A DNA stretch of 22,503 nucleotides, taken from an uncultured Flavobacteriales bacterium (GTDB lineage: Bacteria; Bacteroidota; Bacteroidia; Flavobacteriales; BACL11). The stretch lies in the NCBI GenBank assembly GCA_950069165.1, contig CATMIT010000018.1:1-22503 (forward strand), given 5' to 3'. A model generated the notes under the pieces. It saw nothing but the letters and a program-made list of their open reading frames with translations. It was not told the origin of the DNA and searched no databases. Of this stretch, positions 8,500-15,883 are shown one piece after another; position 1 is the first letter of the stretch, and each line of letters opens with the position of its first letter. Position numbers and translations under genes: made by a program.

Positions 8500-9879
8500 A
8501 TGAAAAAATGGAAAATAAATAGTTGGAAAAACTATCCCGTAAAACACATACCAGAATACGAGGATAAAAAAGAGTTAGATATGGTTTTAGGAAAATTAAA
8601 AAATTTTCCACCACTTGTCTTTGCTGGAGAAACTAGGTCATTAACAAAACAATTAGCAGAAGTTGTTGATGGAAAGGCTTTCTTGTTACAAGGGGGTGAT
8701 TGTGCTGAAAGTTTTGCCGAATTTCATCCAGACAATATTAGAGATACATTTAAATTAATTTTACAAATGGCTTTAGTGTTAACTTCATCCGCTTCACTAC
8801 CAGTAGTAAAAGTTGGAAGAATTGCTGGGCAATTTTCTAAACCAAGAAGTTCACCAATTGAAATTAAAGATGATAAAGAATTACCAACTTATTTAGGTGA
8901 CAACATAAACGGAATTGAATTTAATGCAAAAGTAAGAAAACCAGATGCAAAGAGAATGTTTAGAGCTTACTCACAAGCAGCATCAACATTGAATTTATTA
9001 AGAGCTTTTTCACAAGGTGGCTTTGCAGATCTTAGAAAAGTTCATCTTTGGAATTTAGGTTTTGTAAACAAAAGCCAACAAGGAAAAATGTTCAGGGAAT
9101 TAGAGGACAAAGTTAGTTACGCTTTATCATTTATGGAGGCCTGTGGAATTACTCCAGAAAGCAATAGAAGGTTAAGGACAGTAAACTTTTTTACATCACA
9201 CGAAGCTTTACTCTTACCTTTTGAAGAATCTATGACCAGAGTTGATTCTACTACTGGTGAATATCATGATACTTCAGCTCATTTTGTTTGGATTGGTGAT
9301 AGAACAAGGCAACCTGATGGTGGACATGTGGAATTTTGTAAAGGAATAAAAAATCCAATTGGAATAAAGTGTGGCCCATCATTAAAAGCTACAGAATTAG
9401 TTCAACTATGTACTATTTTAAATCCTGAGAATGAAAAAGGAAGAATTACTTTAATTTCAAGATTTGGTTATGACAATGTTGAAAAATTTCTACCAAAATT
9501 AATTAGAACTATTAAAAAAGAAGGTCTAAATGTTGTTTGGTCATGCGATCCAATGCATGGTAACACAATTAAATCGGCTGCTGGATACAAAACTAGACCT
9601 TTTAATAACGTTGTTAAAGAAGTAAAAAATGTTTTTTCTGTTCATCAAGCCGAAGGAAGTTTTGCCGGAGGCCTTCATGTAGAGATGACTGGTCAAGATG
9701 TTACTGAATGTACGGGTGGAGCTCAAAAAATATCTGAACAAGATTTGTCCCATAGATATCATACACATTGTGATCCTAGATTAAATGCAAGCCAAGCACT
9801 TGAATTAGCATTTTTAATTTCAGATGAAATTAAAAAAAATTCTCAATTTTCTAAGAATATTGCTCGAGCAGCATCTTAA
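8500..9879 (+). CDS. Class II 3-deoxy-7-phosphoheptulonate (DAHP) synthase
   Basis: The enzyme condenses phosphoenolpyruvate and erythrose-4-phosphate, the first step of the shikimate pathway. It is the class II (plant/AroG-II) type, not the E. coli AroFGH type. The sequence starts with WKNYPVKHIPEY and has PPLVFAGE, LLQGGDCAESF with the metal-binding Cys, GRIAGQFSKPRS, CDPMHGN and HTHCDPRLNASQ. A TTG at 8473 would add nine residues, but ATG at 8500 has AAGG 6 nt upstream and gives the usual MKKWKINSW N-terminus (459 aa), so I use the ATG. It is preceded by a 65-nt gap after glmS and followed by cysS after 30 nt. Confidence 0.95.
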   Translation: MKKWKINSWKNYPVKHIPEYEDKKELDMVLGKLKNFPPLVFAGETRSLTKQLAEVVDGKAFLLQGGDCAESFAEFHPDNIRDTFKLILQMALVLTSSASLPVVKVGRIAGQFSKPRSSPIEIKDDKELPTYLGDNINGIEFNAKVRKPDAKRMFRAYSQAASTLNLLRAFSQGGFADLRKVHLWNLGFVNKSQQGKMFRELEDKVSYALSFMEACGITPESNRRLRTVNFFTSHEALLLPFEESMTRVDSTTGEYHDTSAHFVWIGDRTRQPDGGHVEFCKGIKNPIGIKCGPSLKATELVQLCTILNPENEKGRITLISRFGYDNVEKFLPKLIRTIKKEGLNVVWSCDPMHGNTIKSAAGYKTRPFNNVVKEVKNVFSVHQAEGSFAGGLHVEMTGQDVTECTGGAQKISEQDLSHRYHTHCDPRLNASQALELAFLISDEIKKNSQFSKNIARAAS

Positions 9880-9909
9880 TTACTGCATTTAAATTTTTAA
9901 GATTAGAAA

Positions 9910-11265
9910 ATGAAAGAACTCAAAATATTTAATTCTTTAACAAAAAGAAAAGAAAACTTTGTTCCAATCAGCAAAGATAAAATAGGAATGTATATATGTG
10001 GACCTACAGTTTATGACTATCCACATATCGGTAATGCTAGGCCATTGGTAGTATTTGATGTTTTATACCGTTTACTAAAAAAAATTTATGGAAATAACAA
10101 CGTTACTTATGTACGCAATATAACAGATATTGATGATAAAATTATCGAGTCTTCAAAAAAAAATAATAAAAGTATTAGAGAGCTAACTAAAACTATTACG
10201 ACTAGCTTTCATGAAGACTGCAAATATTTAAATTGTTTGGAACCCAGTTTTGAACCTAAAGCAACTGAGCATATTAAAGAAATGATAAGCATGGTTACGA
10301 ATTTAATAAAAAACAAACATGCTTACGAAAATGAAAGGCATGTTTATTTTTCTGTCTCTTCTTTCAAAGAATATGGAAAATTGTCAAATAAAAATTCAGA
10401 ACAGTTGGTTGCAGGATCAAGAGTTGAAGTTTCTAAATATAAAAAAGATCCACTTGATTTTGTTCTTTGGAAACCTTCAGAGACAGATGATCCTGGTTGG
10501 GACTCTCCATGGGGTAGAGGTCGACCTGGTTGGCATTTAGAATGTTCTGTTATGAGCGAAAAATTTTTGGGTAAAAAATTTGACATTCATGGTGGAGGTC
10601 TAGATCTCATTTTTCCTCACCACGAAAATGAAATTGCGCAATCACGTTGTGCCAACAAGACAGATAATTTTGCAAATTATTGGGTACACAATGGTTTCGT
10701 TACCTTTGATAAAGAAAAGATGTCAAAATCCATTGGAAATATTGTTATGATTCATAAGCTGAGAGCAAATATAAATGGTCAAGTTGTAAGGTTGGCACTT
10801 TTAAGTTCACATTACAAACAACCATTAGATTGGAACGAAAAATTAATAAAAGAAAGCCAAAACACATTAAATAAATGGTATAGCCAATTTGAAAAAACAG
10901 ATTCAGTAGAATTTCAAGAAGATGTATTACATCCACTACTAGAAGATCTAAATATACCAGAATATATATCAAAACTGCATTTGCTTTATGATGAATCATC
11001 TAAAGGAAATAAATCTTCAAAAGTTAAATTTTTATCTGCTTGTAAGTTAATTGGTTTACTTGAAGAAGATAAAGAGTCCTGGGAAAGTTTTAAAAAATCT
11101 AAAGCTCATGTTGATGAAAACTTTATTAATCAAAAAATTAAAGATAGGAATAAGGCTAGAAAAGAAGAAAATTATAAATTAGCAGATACCATAAGAAAAG
11201 AATTAGAAAATAATGGAGTGATAATTGAAGATCAGCAAGACCAAACAAATTGGAAATATAAATGA
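9910..11265 (+). CDS. cysS: Cysteinyl-tRNA synthetase
   Basis: The 451-residue class I synthetase charges tRNA-Cys. The ATP-binding HIGH motif is HIGN within YDYPHIGNAR and the second signature is KMSKSIGN. The zinc site that selects cysteine is visible as YICGPTVYD, GWHLECSVMS and FPHHENE. The C-terminal helical and anticodon-binding part includes NKARKEENYKLADTIRKEL, a common block in CysS. The stop codon overlaps the start of cimA by 4 nt (ATGA), so translation of the two is probably coupled. Nothing looks damaged. Confidence 0.97.
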   Translation: MKELKIFNSLTKRKENFVPISKDKIGMYICGPTVYDYPHIGNARPLVVFDVLYRLLKKIYGNNNVTYVRNITDIDDKIIESSKKNNKSIRELTKTITTSFHEDCKYLNCLEPSFEPKATEHIKEMISMVTNLIKNKHAYENERHVYFSVSSFKEYGKLSNKNSEQLVAGSRVEVSKYKKDPLDFVLWKPSETDDPGWDSPWGRGRPGWHLECSVMSEKFLGKKFDIHGGGLDLIFPHHENEIAQSRCANKTDNFANYWVHNGFVTFDKEKMSKSIGNIVMIHKLRANINGQVVRLALLSSHYKQPLDWNEKLIKESQNTLNKWYSQFEKTDSVEFQEDVLHPLLEDLNIPEYISKLHLLYDESSKGNKSSKVKFLSACKLIGLLEEDKESWESFKKSKAHVDENFINQKIKDRNKARKEENYKLADTIRKELENNGVIIEDQQDQTNWKYK

Positions 11266-12863
11266 GCAAAGAAAAAATATATATTTTTGATACTACACTT
11301 AGAGATGGTGCACAAACCGAGGGTGTAAACTTTTCTATTGATGACAAAATTAAGATTGCTAAAGCATTATCAGATCTAGGAGTTGATTATTTAGAAGGTG
11401 GGTGGCCAGGAGCAAACACTTTGGATACAACCTTTTTTAATAATCCACCCCAATTAACAAATACAATTTTAACTGCTTTTGGTATGACAAAAAAATATGG
11501 AAGAAGTGCAGCAAATGATCCTGGGCTTTCTGCTTTGTTAAATTCAAAAGCCCCTGCAATTTGTTTAGTGGGTAAGTCTTGGGATTATCATGTTGATGTA
11601 GCTTTAGGCATAACTAATGAAGAAAATTTAGAAAATATTAAAGAATCAGCAAAATTATTCGTTAAAAATAAAAAAGAATTTATGTTTGATGCGGAACATT
11701 TTTTTGATGGATACAAACATAATAAAGAGTATGCGTTATCATGTATTAAAACAGCCTATGATGAGGGAGCAAGATGGATTGTTCTTTGTGATACTAATGG
11801 TGGAACGTTACCACATGAATTAGGTGAAATTGTTTCAAAAGTGAGTAAAGAAATTCCAGGAAAAAATCTTGGAATACATGCCCATAATGATACTGAAAAT
11901 GCTGTTGCAAATTCTTTGACAGCAGTTTTGGCTGGTGTACGTCAAGTTCAAGGCACAATTAATGGACTTGGAGAGAGATGTGGAAATGCAAATTTAATAT
12001 CTTTAATTCCAACTATAGTTTTGAAAAAAACCTTTTCTGATCATTTTGAAATAAAAATAAATAAAAATAAAATTAAAACTTTGACAGAATGTTCAAGAAT
12101 GTTGGATGAAATATTAAATAGAAAATCCAATAGAAGAGCTGCTTACGTAGGACCTTCTGCTTTTGCTCATAAAGGAGGACTTCATGTTTCTGCTGTTTCT
12201 AAAGATCCCAAGACATATGAGCACATAGATCCCAGTTTAGTTGGAAATGTAAGAAATATTATTATTTCTGATCAAGCTGGCAGATCAAATATAATGTCAA
12301 GATTAAGCAAATATGGAATTAAAATTGATAAAAATGATCCTAAAGTTCAAAATTTACTTAATGAAGTTAAGGATAGAGAATTTATTGGTTATTCATACGA
12401 TGGTGCTGATGCTTCATTTGAATTATTAGCAAGGCGACTTTTAGGAGAAATACCAAAATATTTAACAATTTCAAAATATCATGTATCAGTTAAAAAAGAA
12501 TCGAAAGATAAAATAAATTCTTTTGCAAAAGCTCACATTTTAGTTGATGGTCAAGAAGTTGTTTGTGAAGGATCAGGAAATGGTCCAGTTAATGCACTAG
12601 ATAATGCAATAAGATCAAACGTCGATAAAGTTGGAAAATATTCTAAATATTTAAAAGATTTGAAATTAGTAGATTACAAAGTAAGAATTTTAAATACTGG
12701 AACTAACGCAACTACGAGGGTTTCTATAGAAAGCACGGATTCAACAGGTAAAAGTTGGTTTACGATAGGAGTATCACCAAATATTATTGAAGCCTCGTTT
12801 AAAGCATTAATCGATAGCTTAGATTATAAATTATATAAAGAAAAAGCTCCCGCTAATCTCTGA
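11262..12863 (+). CDS. cimA: (R)-citramalate synthase
   Basis: CimA joins pyruvate and acetyl-CoA to citramalate, the threonine-independent route to 2-oxobutyrate and isoleucine. The 533-residue protein has a HMGL-like TIM barrel with FDTTLRDGAQTEGVNFS (metal-binding Asp and catalytic Arg), LEGGWPGAN, HAHNDTENAVANSL with the metal-binding histidines and NGLGERCGNANL. A LeuA-type C-terminal regulatory domain covers roughly residues 395-530. The motif TEGVNFS and the length fit the CimA/alternative LeuA subgroup; 2-isopropylmalate synthase is the alternative, but that group lacks this N-terminal form. It overlaps cysS by 4 nt and shares one base with the trmJ-like gene (TGATG). Confidence 0.92.
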   Translation: MSKEKIYIFDTTLRDGAQTEGVNFSIDDKIKIAKALSDLGVDYLEGGWPGANTLDTTFFNNPPQLTNTILTAFGMTKKYGRSAANDPGLSALLNSKAPAICLVGKSWDYHVDVALGITNEENLENIKESAKLFVKNKKEFMFDAEHFFDGYKHNKEYALSCIKTAYDEGARWIVLCDTNGGTLPHELGEIVSKVSKEIPGKNLGIHAHNDTENAVANSLTAVLAGVRQVQGTINGLGERCGNANLISLIPTIVLKKTFSDHFEIKINKNKIKTLTECSRMLDEILNRKSNRRAAYVGPSAFAHKGGLHVSAVSKDPKTYEHIDPSLVGNVRNIIISDQAGRSNIMSRLSKYGIKIDKNDPKVQNLLNEVKDREFIGYSYDGADASFELLARRLLGEIPKYLTISKYHVSVKKESKDKINSFAKAHILVDGQEVVCEGSGNGPVNALDNAIRSNVDKVGKYSKYLKDLKLVDYKVRILNTGTNATTRVSIESTDSTGKSWFTIGVSPNIIEASFKALIDSLDYKLYKEKAPANL

Positions 12864-13315
12864 TGAGTTTTTCAAATGTTCATTTTATATTATTTAAACC
12901 ACAATTAGCTGAAAATATAGGAGCTTGTGCAAGAGCATTAAAAAATTTCAATTTTACTAAATTGAAACTGGTTTCCCCAAAAATAAATTTTCCAAATGAA
13001 AAAGTTTTTGCAACTAGTGTTGGGGCTAAAGATATAATTAATTCAAGCAAAGTATACAGTAATTTTGAAGACGCTATAAAAAATATAAATTGTGTAATTG
13101 CAACGTCATCTAGGATAAGAAAAAAAAATTATAAATATATTGATCAGGTTTTACTAGAGGATCAATTACTGCAAACTGCATTAGAAGATAAAGGATTAAA
13201 GGTTTGCAAAAAAGATTGGCAGACCCAAGCTTTGATTGGAAACAAACCAAATACGCAATCTTCCGCACTACTTGGGATTATTTCGACAGGTTTGAGGAGT
13301 TTTTTTCTTGGTTAG
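12863..13315 (+). CDS. trmJ: TrmJ/LasT-like tRNA methyltransferase, 5' part only, joined to foreign sequence
   Basis: As written this is a 150-codon frame, but only residues 1 to about 92 belong to the SPOUT RNA methyltransferase of the TrmJ/LasT type: FILFKPQLAENIGACARALKNF, ATSVGAKD and VIATSSRIRKK are the family N-terminal blocks. TrmJ methylates the ribose of nucleotide 32 in tRNA. Residues 95-119 (VLLEDQLL to CKKDW) instead match the N-terminus of a Bacteroidota ATP-grasp protein, and residues 120-150 are a frameshifted reading of it. The C-terminal trefoil knot with the S-adenosylmethionine site is missing, so the product would be inactive. The true gene presumably continues in the source genome. 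Its start shares one base with the cimA stop. Confidence 0.75.
   Translation: MSFSNVHFILFKPQLAENIGACARALKNFNFTKLKLVSPKINFPNEKVFATSVGAKDIINSSKVYSNFEDAIKNINCVIATSSRIRKKNYKYIDQVLLEDQLLQTALEDKGLKVCKKDWQTQALIGNKPNTQSSALLGIISTGLRSFFLG
13120..13150. other. Junction between SAR11-like and Bacteroidota-like sequence
   Basis: Homology to a TrmJ-like alphaproteobacterial protein ends, and homology to a Bacteroidota ATP-grasp protein begins, within this interval. The coding frame happens to stay open across it. The region is A-rich (a run of eight A at 13131-13138), and both families may read KYI here, so a short shared sequence could have caused a false overlap. All genes left of it look SAR11-like and all genes right of it look Bacteroidota-like. 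Confidence 0.75.
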
Positions 13316-13646
13316 AAATTACAAAACACAAAACTACTTTTATTAATTCTACCGAAATTATCAATTGGAATATTGATAAACACTATTTGCGAGATTTAGA
13401 AAAAAGCGGAATAAACATAGCTCCTACTCTATTTGTAGAAAAAGGAGATAAAATTACACTCCAAGAATGATTTGAAAAAACCAATTGTAAAGCGCTTCTT
13501 TTTATGCAAGAATGGATATAGTTTATGATAACAATAACAAACCCTCTTTGAGTGAATTGGAACTGATTGAACCTGAATTATGGTTTAGAAATTATCCAAA
13601 AGCTGTTGAACTTTTGGCTATAGAAATTGAAAAATTATTTTACTGA
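13148..13646 (+). pseudogene. Broken ATP-grasp domain protein (N- and C-terminal remnants)
   Basis: Two remnants of one Bacteroidota ATP-grasp protein (RimK/glutathione-synthetase-like family) can be read. The N-terminal part runs from VLLEDQLLQTALED through DPSFDWKQ, FRTTWDYFDRFEEF and NWNIDKHYLRDLEK to FEKTNCK near 13,489. It is interrupted by a one-base loss near 13,219 (GGG appears as GG after GATT) and by TGA at 13468-13470 where relatives have Trp. The C-terminal part starts near 13,491 in another frame: FYARMDIVYDN, SELELIEPELWFRNYP, ending at TGA 13644-13646. About 120-130 central residues, holding most of the ATP-binding site, are missing. The first few residues are also lost at the junction. 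Its end overlaps the convergent YceI gene by 12 nt. True decay and assembly error are both possible. Confidence 0.75.
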
Positions 13647-14225
13647 TAAAAGTAAAATATCAAATTCAATTTCATCCAGGATTAATTTATCTCCTAAATC
13701 CTTAAAAAAGTTACCAGAGTTGTATACGATATCCCATTTAGTACGGTCAATTTTAATATTTGCAGCAACAACAAACTCAACTTTATTAATGTTTACTTCT
13801 GCATCAAAAGTGATGGAATGGGTGATTCCTTTAATGGTCAAATCTGCACTAATTTTATAGTTATATTCAGTAGTTTTAATTGCTTTTGTGATGGTAATTG
13901 TTGCTAATGGAAATTTTTCTACATCAAAGAAATCGTCCGATTTTAGATGCCCTTCTAAATTTTCTTTCCATTTACCTTCTTGATCAGTATTTTCAATAGA
14001 AGTCATATCGATACTAATTTGCCCGCCAATCAAAGTACCATGCTCAATCATTAAAACGCCTTTCTGAATATTTATAGTTCCTTCATGTGCTGAAGCTATT
14101 TTTGAACCAATCCATTTTACGGTTGATTTTTCAGCATCTACTCTAACATGATCGGTGTGTGGCTTTGTAGCCATTGCAAAAAGTGTTAATACACTTAATA
14201 AGGTGGTAAATAATATCTTCTTCAT
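13635..14225 (-). CDS. Secreted YceI-family protein
   Basis: The 196-residue protein starts with a signal peptide (MKK, then a hydrophobic stretch to about residue 19, ending near AMA). The mature part is a YceI lipocalin-like beta barrel: VDAEKSTVKWIGSK, GTINIQKG, IDMTSIENTD, HLKSDDFFDVEKFPLATI, ADLTIKGITHSITF and DRTKWDIVYNSGNFF are all family blocks. YceI barrels bind isoprenoid-like lipids in the periplasm or outside the cell; the ligand here is unknown. Length is normal for the family. It is divergent from the GNAT gene with 57 nt between starts and overlaps the ATP-grasp remnant at its 3' end. Confidence 0.92.
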   Translation of the reverse strand: MKKILFTTLLSVLTLFAMATKPHTDHVRVDAEKSTVKWIGSKIASAHEGTINIQKGVLMIEHGTLIGGQISIDMTSIENTDQEGKWKENLEGHLKSDDFFDVEKFPLATITITKAIKTTEYNYKISADLTIKGITHSITFDAEVNINKVEFVVAANIKIDRTKWDIVYNSGNFFKDLGDKLILDEIEFDILLLSVK

Positions 14226-14247
14226 TTCTTTAAGTTTTTAGTTTGCT

Positions 14248-14255
14248 CAAAAATA
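14248..14255 (-). promoter_or_regulatory. Putative Bacteroidota -7 element for the YceI gene
   Basis: On the minus strand TATTTTTG matches the Bacteroidota -7 consensus TAnnTTTG, 22 nt before the YceI start codon. No good TTG is seen at the -33 position, so this is a partial match. Confidence 0.4.
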
Positions 14256-14282
14256 CATATTTTTACATCATAAACTAAAATA

Positions 14283-14708
14283 ATGATAGAGATAAAAAAA
14301 TTTACTTTTGATGATTCTGAGTTAATGCAAATTGCGCATCAAATTAGGCATGAAGTATTTGTTATAGGACAAAATTGTCCTGCTGATTTAGAATATGAAT
14401 TTGAGGAGGAATCCATCCACTTTTTAGTTTTTGATAATGGAACTCCTTATGCCACTGCACGCCACCGCAAAACAGAAAAAGGATACAAATTAGAACGATT
14501 TGCTGTATTGGAAATTAAAAGAGGGAAAGGCTATGGAAGGCATGTGCTTATAGCAATATTAGATGATTTGAAAGATTTTAAGGGCAAAATTTATATGCAT
14601 GCACAAAAGCAAGTATTGCCTTTTTATGAAAAATTAGGTTTTGTTAAAGAAGGAGAGGTTTTTGAGGAAGCAGCTATTATGCACTACAAAATGACTCTAA
14701 AAAAATAA
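14283..14708 (+). CDS. GNAT-family N-acetyltransferase
   Basis: The 141-residue cytoplasmic protein has the GNAT fold. IRHEVFVIGQNCP near residue 20 resembles the ElaA/YjcF-type N-terminus, ERFAVLEIKRGKGYGRHVL holds beta-4 and the acetyl-CoA pyrophosphate loop (RGKGYG), and LPFYEKLGF is the usual C-terminal block. It should transfer an acyl group from CoA to an amine, but the acceptor cannot be predicted. Length is normal. Its TAA directly abuts the stop of convergent ilvE with no intervening base. Confidence 0.88.
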   Translation: MIEIKKFTFDDSELMQIAHQIRHEVFVIGQNCPADLEYEFEEESIHFLVFDNGTPYATARHRKTEKGYKLERFAVLEIKRGKGYGRHVLIAILDDLKDFKGKIYMHAQKQVLPFYEKLGFVKEGEVFEEAAIMHYKMTLKK

Positions 14709-15773
14709 CTAATGACTAGCCACAGAAGACTCCACTTCTGTCGTCCATCCATGATTATCCGCTATTTTACCATGTTGAATAGCTGTCAAATTCGCCTTAA
14801 GATTTCTGGCGTAACTATTCTCCATTTTAGGTAGTTGCATTTTATTTTCGTCCAAAGTGATAGAGCCAATAAAAATAACAGAAACTGCTGTTCCTGTTCC
14901 GAATGCCTCTTTTAATCTTCCATTTTGGTGCGCTTCTTTTAGTTCACTTATACTAATAGCTCTTTCTTCCACTTCAATGCCCATATCTTTGGCCAATTTC
15001 ACCACGCTATCTCTTGTAATTCCTCCTAAAATAGTGTCCGATAATGAGGGAGTAATAAGCTTATCATCTATACGAATCCAAATATTCATGGTGCCAGCCT
15101 CTTCTAAATACTCATGATTTTCTGCATCTGTCCAAATGATTTGACTAAACCCTTTTTCCTTGGCTAGTTTGGTAGGATAAAAAGATGCAGCATAATTTCC
15201 AGCAGCTTTCACAGAACCAGTTCCTCCTTTTACAGCCCTAGTATATTCTTGCTCGAGTAAAACATGCATATCGCCAGCATAATAAGTAGTAGTTGGTGAA
15301 CATATAATCATAAAAGTATACTCATCTGAAATGGTAGCTTTTATACATTGCCCAGAGGCAAAAATAAAAGGGCGGATATAAAGGGAAAAATTGTCTCCTT
15401 CTTTTATCCAATCAGCATCCAAGCTAAGAATCTCGTGTAGTCCATCCATAAAGATATCTTTTGGAATTTCAGGAATACATATTCTTTTTGCCGATTTGTT
15501 CAAGCGATTAAAATTATCTTCTTCTCGGAACAAAAGCACCTTTCCTTCCACAGTTTTAAAGGCTTTCATTCCTTCAAAAACCGATTGCCCATAATGCAAT
15601 ACTTGTGTGCCTGGCATCATGTTTATTGGCTGATAAGGTTTTATTTCTGCCTCTCCCCAACTTCCATTTTTATATACACAAATTAGCATATGGTCAGAGA
15701 AATTTACCCCAAACTTCAGATTATTAAAATCTACATTTTTAATATTTGAATAGCCTTTTGGTGTTATTTTCAT
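14709..15773 (-). CDS. ilvE: Branched-chain amino acid aminotransferase
   Basis: This PLP enzyme interconverts leucine, isoleucine and valine with their 2-oxo acids. The 354-residue protein is a class IV aminotransferase of the larger (eukaryote-like, BCAT) type: LHYGQSVFEGMKAF, NFNRLNKSAKRICIP, YIRPF, GSVKAAGNYAAS with the Schiff-base lysine, EEAGTMNIWI and a SDTILGGITRDSV block. It is complete. The gene stands alone on the minus strand, 110 nt downstream of the T9SS cargo gene and separated from it by a strong terminator, so it needs its own promoter; I could not identify one upstream. Confidence 0.95.
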   Translation of the reverse strand: MKITPKGYSNIKNVDFNNLKFGVNFSDHMLICVYKNGSWGEAEIKPYQPINMMPGTQVLHYGQSVFEGMKAFKTVEGKVLLFREEDNFNRLNKSAKRICIPEIPKDIFMDGLHEILSLDADWIKEGDNFSLYIRPFIFASGQCIKATISDEYTFMIICSPTTTYYAGDMHVLLEQEYTRAVKGGTGSVKAAGNYAASFYPTKLAKEKGFSQIIWTDAENHEYLEEAGTMNIWIRIDDKLITPSLSDTILGGITRDSVVKLAKDMGIEVEERAISISELKEAHQNGRLKEAFGTGTAVSVIFIGSITLDENKMQLPKMENSYARNLKANLTAIQHGKIADNHGWTTEVESSVASH

Positions 15774-15814
15774 GGATTGTAATACTTAAATTTTGAGAGT
15801 GCGAATTTAATAAA

Positions 15815-15839
15815 AAAGGGGAGCAATTTGCTCCCCTTT
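15815..15839 (-). terminator. Rho-independent terminator of the T9SS cargo gene
   Basis: A perfect 10-bp stem, AAAGGGGAGC paired with GCTCCCCTTT, encloses a 5-nt loop. On the minus strand it is followed by a T-rich run (CCCCTTTTTTATT). It lies 45 nt past the stop of the T9SS gene and before ilvE on the same strand, so it should end the former transcript. Confidence 0.88.
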
Positions 15840-15883
15840 CCCCAAAACATGTATTCTGAATTAAAGTTTATTTCTTTTTCAGA

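Noticed and set aside
12863..13315. A novel fusion of a TrmJ-like methyltransferase with another domain
   Set aside because: The C-terminal residues 95-119 match the start of a Bacteroidota ATP-grasp protein, and residues 120-150 are only a frameshifted reading of that gene. The open frame across the join is accidental.
13204..13470. A separate small gene of 88 codons starting at TTG 13204
   Set aside because: It is the middle part of the ATP-grasp remnant read after the frameshift; the homology begins upstream in another frame and continues past its stop codon.
13468..13470. TGA read as tryptophan (altered genetic code)
   Set aside because: The position is Trp in relatives, but all intact genes in the right half, including rpsP, use TGG for Trp and none needs TGA readthrough. 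A point change or error is simpler.
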